The position numbers and the translations under genes were made by a program. Under the pieces are notes generated by a model. It was not told where the DNA came from. It ran no database searches and worked only from the letters and a program-made list of their open reading frames with translations. Below, piece after piece: positions 1 to 6,703 of a stretch of 14,213 nt of DNA. The first letter of the stretch is position 1; each line of letters begins with the position of its first letter. Origin of the DNA: UBA11606 sp039188975 (lineage in GTDB: Bacteria > Actinomycetota > Acidimicrobiia > Acidimicrobiales > Aldehydirespiratoraceae); the NCBI GenBank assembly GCA_039188975.1, contig JBCCYT010000111.1, positions 1-14,213 on the forward strand. The letters run 5' to 3'.

Positions 1-535
1 CGTCTGCCACCCGGCCCCGGTCGATGCCGAGCCGATCGATCGCGTCCATGAACGGAGCGAACGGCTGGGTCCAGATTTGGTCGGCGTGGCGAATCGCTCG
101 GCGCTGCCACGCGGACAACACGGCATGGCTTGCCTGCGACAGCAGCCCGCCTCGGAGCTTCCGAAACGTGATCGGGAACGGCCGGACCGTCAGGTCGCCA
201 CCCATCGAGAAGAACACGGTCGGGATGTCGGCGAAGTGAACGAACGCAGGCGTCGAGCCGCTGGCGACGACCATGTCGAACGAGCGGACCGCCTCGACGA
301 GTGGTGCTCGCCAGGGCGTGGCAACGTTGGCCCGCCCATACCAGTGACCCTCGTGGATCCAATCGGGGTAGGCGCCGGCGAGCGATGGCTCGTCGGTCTC
401 GGGTCGCCACGCAAGAGGATCGTCAGCGCCGATGAACAGATGGGCGTCGATCCCCGCGTCGCGCAGCGCAACTGCGATCGCGTAGTGCGCGTTGCCGATG
501 TTGCCGGTGAAGGCGATGCGGGGATGGCTGGCCAT
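1..535 (-). CDS. Glycosyltransferase, GT4-like (GT-B fold), N-terminal part only
   Basis: This frame is open from an ATG at 535 to the left edge (178 codons, no stop), so the 3' part is missing. The product starts MASHPRIAFTGNIGNAHYAI. A beta strand followed by a Gly/Asn-rich loop (residues 7-16) and then a helix with ALRDAGIDAHLFI is typical of the N-terminal Rossmann domain of GT-B glycosyltransferases such as GT4. Further on, residues SFDMVVASGST and ADIPTVFFSMGGDL fit the same domain. The donor-binding C-terminal domain lies outside the window, so donor and acceptor cannot be judged. The start lies 2 bases after the stop of the amidotransferase gene, so it is the last visible gene of the sugar operon. 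It probably transfers the modified sugar, or another residue of the same glycan, at the cytoplasmic membrane face. The family call is by eye and moderately sure. The reading frame is secure. Confidence 0.72.
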   Translation of the reverse strand, partial: MASHPRIAFTGNIGNAHYAIAVALRDAGIDAHLFIGADDPLAWRPETDEPSLAGAYPDWIHEGHWYGRANVATPWRAPLVEAVRSFDMVVASGSTPAFVHFADIPTVFFSMGGDLTVRPFPITFRKLRGGLLSQASHAVLSAWQRRAIRHADQIWTQPFAPFMDAIDRLGIDRGRVAD

Positions 536-537
536 CG

Positions 538-1734
538 TCAGTTGTCGAGGGCCCACGGTTTGCAGAACTTGACGTAGAAGCTCTTGGGCACCCGGTCCAT
601 CTTGTACATCAGCCAGAAGAACGGGCGGAGGCGCTCGAAGGTCTTCTTGTACGTCGGGAAGTCCGTGTAGTGCTTGTGAGGGGCGGCCATGAGCTCGGCG
701 AATCGGTCGTCGCTGTAGCCGAGGCGCTTCTTCACCATGGACAACAACTCGGGGTCGATCACCGGATCGATGGCGTACTCGGCTGCAGCGGCTTCACGGC
801 TCAGCTGACCCGAGCGAACCCGGCCCGACAGCTCGTTGATCCGCATGTCGATACCGAATCGCTGAGGCAAAAAGTAGGTGTGGTAGAACGCGGTGAAGCG
901 GTTCTCCAGGTGATGGCCGCCGTACCACTCCCAGCCGTACTCGTCGCTCAGGAATTCCTTCGTGGCTTCCTTGTTGTAGTCGAGCCAGTAGAGCGGGCGG
1001 ATACGGCGGATACCGGACAGGGCAGCCCAGCGCACGAAATCGCGGAACGCCATCCCCGGGTAGGTCTTCATCGGCACGGTGCCGAACTGCTTGTGTACGG
1101 CTTCGACGTAGCCGCCGTCCATGTAGAGCCAGCCGAGCGGCGACACGCCTTCGGTCCGGAAGCTGTGACCCTCGACGATGTAGTTGATGCCGTGCTTCTC
1201 GGCGGCCCGATACAACGTCCCCATGAAACCGATGTCGGTCGGCGCCTCGATGTCTCGAACACCGGCTTCGATGAACGATCGGTAGATGTCGTCGTACTCG
1301 ATGTTGTCGACGACATAGGTCTCGAGCGGCACGTCGAGCTCGTCGAGCACCGTGTAGATGTTGTTCGTTGCGATCGGGCTGTTCCACGTGTTGTCGAAGT
1401 GCACGGCGAGCGGCCGCAGCCCCCGCTGCACCATCTCGTGGATCAGAAAGCTCGAATCGCACCCCCCGCTGACACCGACGATGCAGTCGTATTGCTTTCC
1501 GCGTCCGGCTGCTTGCATCTCGGCGACCATTGCCTGCAGAGCCGCTTCACCTGCCGCGCCCGTCGGGTACTGAGCTTCCATCTCGTCGTGGAGTTCGCAG
1601 TACGAACAGATGCCGGCGGCGTTGAACGAAATCCCGGGGATGTCGGCGTGGTAGAGGCAGCGGACGCATTCCTGGCGTCCGCTCGTCGACGGCGACAGCG
1701 TCGGGGTGGTCGTGGTCGTGAGCGACGAGTTCAT
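538..1734 (-). CDS. N-acetyl sugar amidotransferase (WbpG/WbuX/PseA family)
   Basis: This 398-residue protein belongs to the ATP-using amidotransferases that convert a sugar N-acetyl group to an acetamidino group, with ammonia delivered by HisH/HisF-like partners. Two CxxC pairs (Cys23/Cys26 and Cys43/Cys46) form a probable zinc site. The PP-loop SGGCDSS at residues 89-95 is the adenylating nucleotide-binding loop. The stretch VEGHSFRTEGVSP at about 188-200 is also family-like, and the length fits. The first 20 residues are Thr/Ser-rich and low in complexity. The ATG overlaps the stop of the HisF-like gene in an ATGA (1731-1734), which supports this start. The order HisH-like, HisF-like, amidotransferase is the one expected for the amidation module. 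Cytoplasmic. The exact nucleotide-sugar substrate cannot be read from the sequence. The family call is secure. Confidence 0.93.
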   Translation of the reverse strand: MNSSLTTTTTPTLSPSTSGRQECVRCLYHADIPGISFNAAGICSYCELHDEMEAQYPTGAAGEAALQAMVAEMQAAGRGKQYDCIVGVSGGCDSSFLIHEMVQRGLRPLAVHFDNTWNSPIATNNIYTVLDELDVPLETYVVDNIEYDDIYRSFIEAGVRDIEAPTDIGFMGTLYRAAEKHGINYIVEGHSFRTEGVSPLGWLYMDGGYVEAVHKQFGTVPMKTYPGMAFRDFVRWAALSGIRRIRPLYWLDYNKEATKEFLSDEYGWEWYGGHHLENRFTAFYHTYFLPQRFGIDMRINELSGRVRSGQLSREAAAAEYAIDPVIDPELLSMVKKRLGYSDDRFAELMAAPHKHYTDFPTYKKTFERLRPFFWLMYKMDRVPKSFYVKFCKPWALDN

Positions 1735-2543
1735 CTTGTTCCAATCGGCATCGGGGCCGGTGTCGTTGAGGCCGCATCGCGTTCGATCAGCCGTTCGATC
1801 TGGCGACGGCTCGGATAGTTGACGAGCACGCCGCTCCGATCCTGGCCTTGAAAGACGAAGAGGCTGCCGGCCGCAACGGCGGCTGCGTTCGCTTCGTGGA
1901 CCGGCGCACCGAGTGTCTTGCGCTTCGCGGCGCCGCCGTGCGCGATCACGGGAACACCGACGGCGTCGGTCACGCGCCGGACCAGTTCGAGATCGATGCC
2001 TTCGAAGGTGCCCTCCCGGTCAATGCTCGTGACCAGCAGTTCACCGGCACCGAGAGCGACCGTCCGTTCGGCCCAGTGAACGGGGTCGATGCCGGTTGCG
2101 ACCTTGCCCCCTCGGACGTACACCTCGCCGTCGGCACCGCCGCGGACGTCGATGCTGGCGACGATCGCCTGTGCCCCGAACCGGTCCGATGCCTGGGTGA
2201 CCAACTCGGGGTTGTCGTGCAGGATCGTGTTGACCACGATCTTCTCGAAGCCGACCTCGAGAACGGCCGCGATGTCGTCGATGGTGGTGAGCCCGCCGCC
2301 GTAGGCGAGAGGAATGAAGCACTCCTCGGCGTATCGACGCAGCTCGTCGAGTCCAGCGGGGGTGCGACGGTGCGCCCCGTCGATGTCGAGGAGCACGATC
2401 TCGTCGACCTCGAAATCGTTGAAGATGCTGAGCACGTTGATGGCGTCGCCGACATAGACCGGTTCCTCGAACCGTCGCGTCTTGACGAGTTGACCGTCGC
2501 GCAGCAACAAGGTGGGGATGAAGCGGGGTTCGCCGGCGTACAT
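1731..2543 (-). CDS. HisF-like amidation-associated protein (WbuZ/HisF2 type), not histidine HisF
   Basis: This is a 270-residue (beta/alpha)8 barrel related to the cyclase subunit of imidazole glycerol phosphate synthase. Family-like segments are RFIPTLLLRDGQLVKT (residues 7-22), LLDIDGA (51-57), YGGGL (81-85), ASIDVR (129-134), TSIDREGT (172-179) and AHGGA (201-205). The first catalytic aspartate of true HisF (Asp11 in the CLDV motif) is replaced by Leu13 in TLLL. The second is kept as Asp132. This matches the sugar-pathway branch, where the barrel is thought to pass ammonia from the HisH-like glutaminase to the amidotransferase. I chose the ATG at 2543 because it overlaps the HisH-like stop as TGATG, has GGGAG 7 bases upstream, and gives the normal N-terminus. 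The frame stays open far upstream, but that extension is a shadow of the HisH-like gene. No other his genes are nearby. Confidence 0.92.
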   Translation of the reverse strand: MYAGEPRFIPTLLLRDGQLVKTRRFEEPVYVGDAINVLSIFNDFEVDEIVLLDIDGAHRRTPAGLDELRRYAEECFIPLAYGGGLTTIDDIAAVLEVGFEKIVVNTILHDNPELVTQASDRFGAQAIVASIDVRGGADGEVYVRGGKVATGIDPVHWAERTVALGAGELLVTSIDREGTFEGIDLELVRRVTDAVGVPVIAHGGAAKRKTLGAPVHEANAAAVAAGSLFVFQGQDRSGVLVNYPSRRQIERLIERDAASTTPAPMPIGTR

Positions 2544-3211
2544 CAGCGGGCTCCCAGGGTCTGGGTCTGGGCCTGGGTCTGGGTCTGGGTCTCGGTCTGG
2601 AGGAACGCCGCGAGCAGCGCCTTGCCGTGGCGATGGCTCTTCTCGGGATGGAACTGGGTGCCGACCACATTGTCGTTGGCGACCGCGGCGGTGAACGTGT
2701 CGCCGTATCGAGCGGTCGCAATGATGTGGCGAGCATCGTCGGGGACGGCTGCGTAGCCGTGCACGAAGTAGTAGCGGGCGTCGGGAGCGAGCGAGTCGAG
2801 GACCGGGTGGGGGCCCGTCTGCTCGATACGAGCCCAGGACATGTGGGGGAGTCGCACCGGGCCGATGGCCGTCTCGGCCGGGAGCCGTCGCACGGCGCCC
2901 GGGATCCACCCGAGGCCGGGCAGTGTCCCTTCCTCGCTGCTGTCGTGGAGCAGTTGCATTCCGAGGCAGATCCCGAGGATCGGCGTGCCGGCGCGGACCT
3001 GCTCGGTCATGGCCTCGGCCATACCGGTCTCTTGCAGACGCCGCGCGGCGTAGTCCCATGCGCCGACGCCGGGAAGAATGAGCCGGTCGGCTGAGGCGAT
3101 GGCGTCGGGGTCGCCGAGCACGACCGGTTCGGTCCCGAGGCGGCGGCACAGGTTGGCGACGGAGCCGACGTTGCCGATGCCGGCGTCGACGATGCCGAGC
3201 GTTTCGGTCAT
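2543..3211 (-). CDS. HisH-like glutamine amidotransferase (class I GATase) of the sugar amidation module
   Basis: This 222-residue protein hydrolyses glutamine to supply ammonia to the HisF-like/amidotransferase partners. The class I glutaminase triad is visible: Cys82 in GICLGMQLL, and His188 and Glu190 in GTQFHPEKSH. The PGVG loop (47-50) matches the HisH oxyanion region. The start ATG overlaps the formyltransferase stop (ATGA, 3208-3211). The stop overlaps the HisF-like start by one base. The fold ends at about residue 204. After it comes an odd Thr/Gln tail, residues 205-218, encoded by a hexanucleotide repeat (see the repeat entry). The tail is not part of the family and probably arose by repeat expansion. 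Context points to sugar amidine formation rather than histidine synthesis, because the HisF partner lacks a catalytic Asp and no other his gene is present. Confidence 0.92.
   Translation of the reverse strand: MTETLGIVDAGIGNVGSVANLCRRLGTEPVVLGDPDAIASADRLILPGVGAWDYAARRLQETGMAEAMTEQVRAGTPILGICLGMQLLHDSSEEGTLPGLGWIPGAVRRLPAETAIGPVRLPHMSWARIEQTGPHPVLDSLAPDARYYFVHGYAAVPDDARHIIATARYGDTFTAAVANDNVVGTQFHPEKSHRHGKALLAAFLQTETQTQTQAQTQTLGAR
2557..2598. repeat. Hexanucleotide tandem repeat, 7 units, in the 3' end of the HisH-like gene
   Basis: Seven consecutive 6-base units with consensus GGGTCT on the plus strand cover 42 bases. Five match exactly, one is GGGCCT and one is CGGTCT. Read on the minus strand in the gene frame, they encode the alternating Gln/Thr tail of the HisH-like protein. 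The unit length is a multiple of three, so gain or loss of units changes tail length without a frameshift. The downstream HisF-like start lies only 14 bases beyond the repeat, with its GGGAG ribosome site between. Confidence 0.9.
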
Positions 3212-4089
3212 GCGGGCACACTCGCGTCGAGTCGGGCACCGACCGCCACGTCGAGTGGTTCGGCATCGACGAGGGCGACAGCACCGTCGTTCGTGGCGAC
3301 CACCGTGGGGTCGTGAGCAAGCACCGTGCCGGGCTCGGCGGAGCCGGTCGTCGGCTGGACCCGCCAGACCCGGACCGGTCGCTCACCGGCGACGAGGAAC
3401 GCGCCCGGGTAGGGGCGGGTGAGGCCCCTGACCCAGTTCACGACCTCCGTGGTCGTGAGATTCCAGTCGATGGCGCCGTCGTCGGGGCGACGCTGGGGGC
3501 CGAAGGTCGCGTGGTTGTGGTCCTGTTCGATGCGGGGTGCGCTGCCGTCGGCCAGGGCCGGAAGCGTGTCCCTCAGCAGATCGACGGAGACGTCGGTGAT
3601 CCGGTCGCGGATGGTCTGGGCGTCGTCGTCATCAGTGATCGGGAACGGCCGCTGGGCGACGATGTCACCGGTGTCGCAGCCGTCGTCGAAGAAGAACAGT
3701 GTCGGTCCGGTCTCGGCTTCTCCCCGGATCAGCGCCCAGTTGACCGGAGCGAAGCCCCGGAGGCGGGGGAGGAGGCTGCCGTGGATGCCGAGGACCCCTT
3801 TGGGCGCAATGGTGAGGACCTCAGGGGCGAGGATCCACCGCCAGCCGATCACGAAGATGATGTCGGGCCGGTGATCTCGGAGTTCGGCCACGGCCTCGGC
3901 GCTGCGGAAGCGCGGGTCGGTGAGTCGGGCGATGTTGCGCTCGGCTGCGAAGTCGGCGACCTCATGCCCCCAGGACTCGTGGGCCGGCGGATCGAAGGTG
4001 CCGACCGTGACGATGTCGTGGCCGGCGTCGGCGATGACCTCGAGGCACCGACGGCCGATCTCCTGGCTTCCGAGGAACGCGACCCGCAT
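3208..4089 (-). CDS. Sugar N-formyltransferase, Fmt/ArnA fold
   Basis: This 293-residue protein is expected to use 10-formyltetrahydrofolate to formylate an amino group on a nucleotide sugar. The N-terminal formyltransferase domain spans about residues 1-185. Its signature HGSLLPRLRGFAPVNWAL (103-120), then GEAETGPT (123-130) and CDTGDIVAQ (138-146), closely resembles ArnA and Fmt. A C-terminal Fmt_C-like part contains TRPYPGAF (224-231). The usual Asn-x-His-Asp set is only partly present. His103 and Asp139 are there, but the Asn two residues before the His is Gly101 (GIHGSLLP). The start is 3 bases after the aminotransferase stop, with a strong GGAGG 8 bases upstream, and the stop overlaps the HisH-like start. 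A true methionyl-tRNA formyltransferase is unlikely given the operon. The substrate is unknown, but the preceding aminotransferase may supply the amine. Confidence 0.85.
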   Translation of the reverse strand: MRVAFLGSQEIGRRCLEVIADAGHDIVTVGTFDPPAHESWGHEVADFAAERNIARLTDPRFRSAEAVAELRDHRPDIIFVIGWRWILAPEVLTIAPKGVLGIHGSLLPRLRGFAPVNWALIRGEAETGPTLFFFDDGCDTGDIVAQRPFPITDDDDAQTIRDRITDVSVDLLRDTLPALADGSAPRIEQDHNHATFGPQRRPDDGAIDWNLTTTEVVNWVRGLTRPYPGAFLVAGERPVRVWRVQPTTGSAEPGTVLAHDPTVVATNDGAVALVDAEPLDVAVGARLDASVPA

Positions 4090-4092
4090 CGT

Positions 4093-5202
4093 TCAGACCT
4101 CCAGCAGCGTGCGGAGGTTGTGGACGACATGGTCGACGGTGGTGTCGGCCATGCCCGGCACGAGCGGGAGCGTGAGCGCCTGCCGTTCGAACCGAGCCGA
4201 ATGGGGGAGCTGCCCGGGCGTGTAGCCGAGGTCTTCGTAGGCCGGGTGGTTGTGGCAGGCGTAGGTCCCGATCGTCGTCTCGATGTCGACCTCTCGCATC
4301 GCGAGCACGAGTGCGTCGCGATCGATCGAGTCGTCGAGCACGATGACATAGCTCTGATAGGACCAGGTGGCGTCGTCGGTCGGGGTCGGCACGTCGACGG
4401 TGTCGATCGAGGTGAGGTGTTCGTCGTAGCGGGCGGCGACTCGGCGTCGATCGATCAAGGTGTCGTCGAAGCGGGGGAGTTGGGAGCGACCCAGCACCGC
4501 CTGGATCTCACTCATGCGGAAGTTGAACGCCGGTTCAACGAATCGCATCGCAATGCCGTGGCGCTCCATGCCGTGTGACCGCAGTGATCGGAGACGATCG
4601 GCGAGTCCGGCGTCGTCGGTGGTGACCATGCCGCCTTCGCCGCAGGTGATCATCTTGCGGGGGTGAAAGCTGAAGCAGCCCATCAGCCCGTGGGCGCCGG
4701 CGGCTCGGCCGTCACGACTCGATCCCAGAGAACACGCCGCGTCGGCGACGACGGGGACACCGGCGTCGGCCGCAATCTTCTCGATGGTCGCATAGTCGGC
4801 GGGCTGCCCGAAGGGGTCGACGGGCATGATCGCCGCCGTTCGGGCGGTGAGGGCGGCACGAATCGCATCGGGGTCGACGGCGAAGCCACCCAGGTGGGAG
4901 TCGGTGAGCACCGGCGTGGCGCCCACGGCGAGCACCGCGTTGGCGGTCGCCGGGAAGGTGAAGTCGGAGACGATGACCTCATCACCTGGTCCGATGTCGA
5001 GGGCGGCGAGCGCGAGCTGGAGCGCCGTCGTCGCGCTGGTTGTCGCCACGGCGTGGTCGACCCCGCAGATCGCGGCAATCTCGTCTTCGAAGGCGGCGAC
5101 GTGGGCGCCGCCGGTCAGCATGCCGGACTCGAGGACCTCGGCGATGTCGTCGGCGACGTCGTTCCACCGGACGTCGGGCTTGATCAACGGGATTCGACTC
5201 AT
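4093..5202 (-). CDS. DegT/DnrJ/EryC1-family PLP sugar aminotransferase (second in operon)
   Basis: This 369-residue enzyme transfers an amino group, usually from glutamate, to a keto-sugar nucleotide. The PLP lysine is Lys183 in SFHPRKMITCGEGG. Asp154 in VVADAACSLGS should pair with the cofactor ring nitrogen. TSATTALQLAL (55-65) is the phosphate-binding region, and the N-terminal IPLIKPDV is typical of the family. The start overlaps the oxidoreductase stop (ATGA, 5199-5202), with GGGAG 7 bases upstream. Its active-site segment (FHPRK...CGEGG) differs clearly from that of the WbpE-type paralogue in this operon (FFPAK...YGDGG). The two are therefore different subfamilies, likely with different substrates or ring positions. 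Placement just before the formyltransferase suggests that it makes the amine that gets formylated. That pairing is inference. The family assignment is secure. Confidence 0.9.
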   Translation of the reverse strand: MSRIPLIKPDVRWNDVADDIAEVLESGMLTGGAHVAAFEDEIAAICGVDHAVATTSATTALQLALAALDIGPGDEVIVSDFTFPATANAVLAVGATPVLTDSHLGGFAVDPDAIRAALTARTAAIMPVDPFGQPADYATIEKIAADAGVPVVADAACSLGSSRDGRAAGAHGLMGCFSFHPRKMITCGEGGMVTTDDAGLADRLRSLRSHGMERHGIAMRFVEPAFNFRMSEIQAVLGRSQLPRFDDTLIDRRRVAARYDEHLTSIDTVDVPTPTDDATWSYQSYVIVLDDSIDRDALVLAMREVDIETTIGTYACHNHPAYEDLGYTPGQLPHSARFERQALTLPLVPGMADTTVDHVVHNLRTLLEV

Positions 5203-6215
5203 CCGCCAACTCCCACCGTTTGTAGTCGTGTTTGGATGTCCCAGACGAGGTCGAGGGCAGCAAGGGCGCTGGCGCCGTCGACCTCGGGCGGGTGTTCGCC
5301 TCGGGCCGCGCCGACGAAGTGCTGGAGCTCTTCGACGAGGGGCTCGAGTCGACGGACGAAGACCCGTTCGGTCCCGACGTCGAGCACATAGCTGCCGTCG
5401 TCGGCGGCGGTGCCGCCGATGCGTCCCTGGCGGTAGATCAGGAGTTCCTGGTTCGGATAGTCGACGGTGTAGAAGCGTTCACGTGTCGTCACCTCGAGGC
5501 TCCGGACCTGGTTCTGGGTCACCCGGCTGGCGGTGAGCGACGCCATTCGACCGTTCGTGAAGCTGAGGAGTGCGGTGACGTGGTCAGGGCCGTGGGGGCC
5601 GTCGACACCGCGTGCGGTGACGTCGGTGATGTCACCACCCATCAAGAAGCGGACGATGTCGAGGTCGTGGACCATCAGATCACTGACGACGTCGACGTCG
5701 GTGATGCGGCCGCTGACCGCGCTCATGCGCCGAGCATTGAGCACAACGATGTCCTCGCTGTCGACGATCGTCTTGAGCTGACGAACCGCAGGGTTGAACC
5801 GTTCGATGTGGCCGACGAGCAAGACGGCGCCGCCCGCATCTGCGGCAGCGATCAATGCCTCGCCGTCCTCGCGGGTGGTTGCGAGGGGCTTCTCGACCAG
5901 GCAGTGCACGCCCCGGGCGAGCAGGTCGGCACCGATGCGGGCGTGAAGTACCGATGGGGCGGCGATGCTCACCGCATCGACGCCGTCGAGCTGCTCGACC
6001 GCGGTCAGGGGGGAGCCGCCGTACAGCTCGGCGACCTCACGAGCGCGGGCCCCGTCAGGATCGACGATGGCGACCAGGTCGACGCCCTTCATCTGGGAGT
6101 AGACCCGGGCGTGGTTGCGGCCCATGCCGCCGACCCCGACGACGGCGACCCGAAGGGCTTCGTCTCGGCGCCGTCGAAAGGCGGTGGGCGGGGTGGTGGA
6201 TGGGGTGTCGGTCAT
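5199..6215 (-). CDS. Gfo/Idh/MocA-family NAD(P)-dependent oxidoreductase (WbpB or UDP-GlcNAc 3-dehydrogenase type)
   Basis: This 338-residue enzyme probably oxidises C3 of a UDP-GlcNAc-type sugar to the 3-keto substrate of the WbpE-type aminotransferase. The Rossmann motif is VVGVGGMGRNH (25-35). The catalytic EKP lies at 108-110, GHIERFNPAV at 135-144, and the His-containing MVHDLDIVRFLMG at 181-193. The GHIERFNPAV form resembles enzymes annotated as UDP-N-acetylglucosamine 3-dehydrogenase (GnnA-like) at least as much as WbpB, so the substrate may be UDP-GlcNAc or its 6-carboxyl form. I chose the ATG at 6215, where it overlaps the acyltransferase stop (ATGA) and has GGAG 8 bases upstream. 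A longer frame to 6362 adds an Arg-rich shadow peptide and is rejected. The first 21 residues are a hydrophilic, Arg-containing extension before the Rossmann fold. Confidence 0.9.
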   Translation of the reverse strand: MTDTPSTTPPTAFRRRRDEALRVAVVGVGGMGRNHARVYSQMKGVDLVAIVDPDGARAREVAELYGGSPLTAVEQLDGVDAVSIAAPSVLHARIGADLLARGVHCLVEKPLATTREDGEALIAAADAGGAVLLVGHIERFNPAVRQLKTIVDSEDIVVLNARRMSAVSGRITDVDVVSDLMVHDLDIVRFLMGGDITDVTARGVDGPHGPDHVTALLSFTNGRMASLTASRVTQNQVRSLEVTTRERFYTVDYPNQELLIYRQGRIGGTAADDGSYVLDVGTERVFVRRLEPLVEELQHFVGAARGEHPPEVDGASALAALDLVWDIQTRLQTVGVGG

Positions 6216-6703
6216 CGGGCGAGCTCCACTCGGTTGCCACCGGCGTCGACGTGGCCGATCACCCGTGCCGGGTTGCCGACGACGAGTTCGCCGGGCGCGA
6301 CGTCGCGCACGACGACCGAACCGGCGCCGACCATGCAGCCGGCACCGAGCCGGACACCGCACACGATCGTGCTGTTGGCGCCGATCGACGCACCGTTCTC
6401 CACCAGGGTTTCGGTGATCGCCCAGGTGCCGACGGCACGAGGATTGAGATCGTTGGTGAACGTGACCGACGGGCCGACGAACACCTCGTCACCGAGGGTC
6501 ACGCCGGCGAAGATGTTGGCACCGTTCTGGATCTTGCAGCGATCACCGACCACGACGTCGTGGTCGATGTACACGTGCTGGCCGATCGTCACGTCGGCGC
6601 CGATCACTGCGCCCTCTCGGATCTTGGTCCAGTTCCACACGCTCGAACCGGCGCCGATCGATGCGGCCGGATCAATGATCGCGGTGGTGTCCAGGTAGGT
6701 CAT
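6212..6703 (-). CDS. Left-handed beta-helix N-acetyltransferase, WbpD-like
   Basis: This 163-residue hexapeptide-repeat acyltransferase probably acetylates the 3-amino group made by the aminotransferase encoded just upstream in the operon. Repeated hexads such as IGADVT, IGQHVY, LGDEVF and IGANST run from about residue 16 to 132. The diagnostic segment GDRCKIQNGANIFAGVTL (53-70), followed by FVGPSVTFTNDLNPRA (75-90), matches WbpD-type UDP-sugar 3-N-acetyltransferases, where the Asn of FTN (Asn84) contacts the substrate. It ends soon after the last coil (VGNPARVIG) and so is somewhat shorter than the roughly 190-residue WbpD of Pseudomonas. The donor should be acetyl-CoA, though another acyl-CoA cannot be excluded. 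The start overlaps the aminotransferase stop (ATGA), with GGAGA about 8 bases upstream. Confidence 0.9.
   Translation of the reverse strand: MTYLDTTAIIDPAASIGAGSSVWNWTKIREGAVIGADVTIGQHVYIDHDVVVGDRCKIQNGANIFAGVTLGDEVFVGPSVTFTNDLNPRAVGTWAITETLVENGASIGANSTIVCGVRLGAGCMVGAGSVVVRDVAPGELVVGNPARVIGHVDAGGNRVELAR

Noticed and set aside
1731..3211. Histidine biosynthesis hisH-hisF pair
   Set aside because: The barrel lacks a catalytic Asp, no other his genes are nearby, and the pair is coupled to a sugar amidotransferase gene.
2544..3386. N-terminal extension of the HisF-like frame (281 extra codons)
   Set aside because: It overlaps the HisH-like gene in another frame and is Arg/Pro-rich. The HisF fold starts at the ATG at 2543, with its own ribosome site.
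3208..4089. Housekeeping methionyl-tRNA formyltransferase (fmt)
   Set aside because: It sits inside a sugar operon beside an aminotransferase gene, not near def or rsmB, and lacks the conserved Asn of Fmt.
6216..6362. Longer start for the Gfo/Idh oxidoreductase
   Set aside because: The extra 49 residues are nearly all Arg/Gly/Pro and sit inside the acyltransferase gene. The ATG at 6215 overlaps the preceding stop as elsewhere in the operon.
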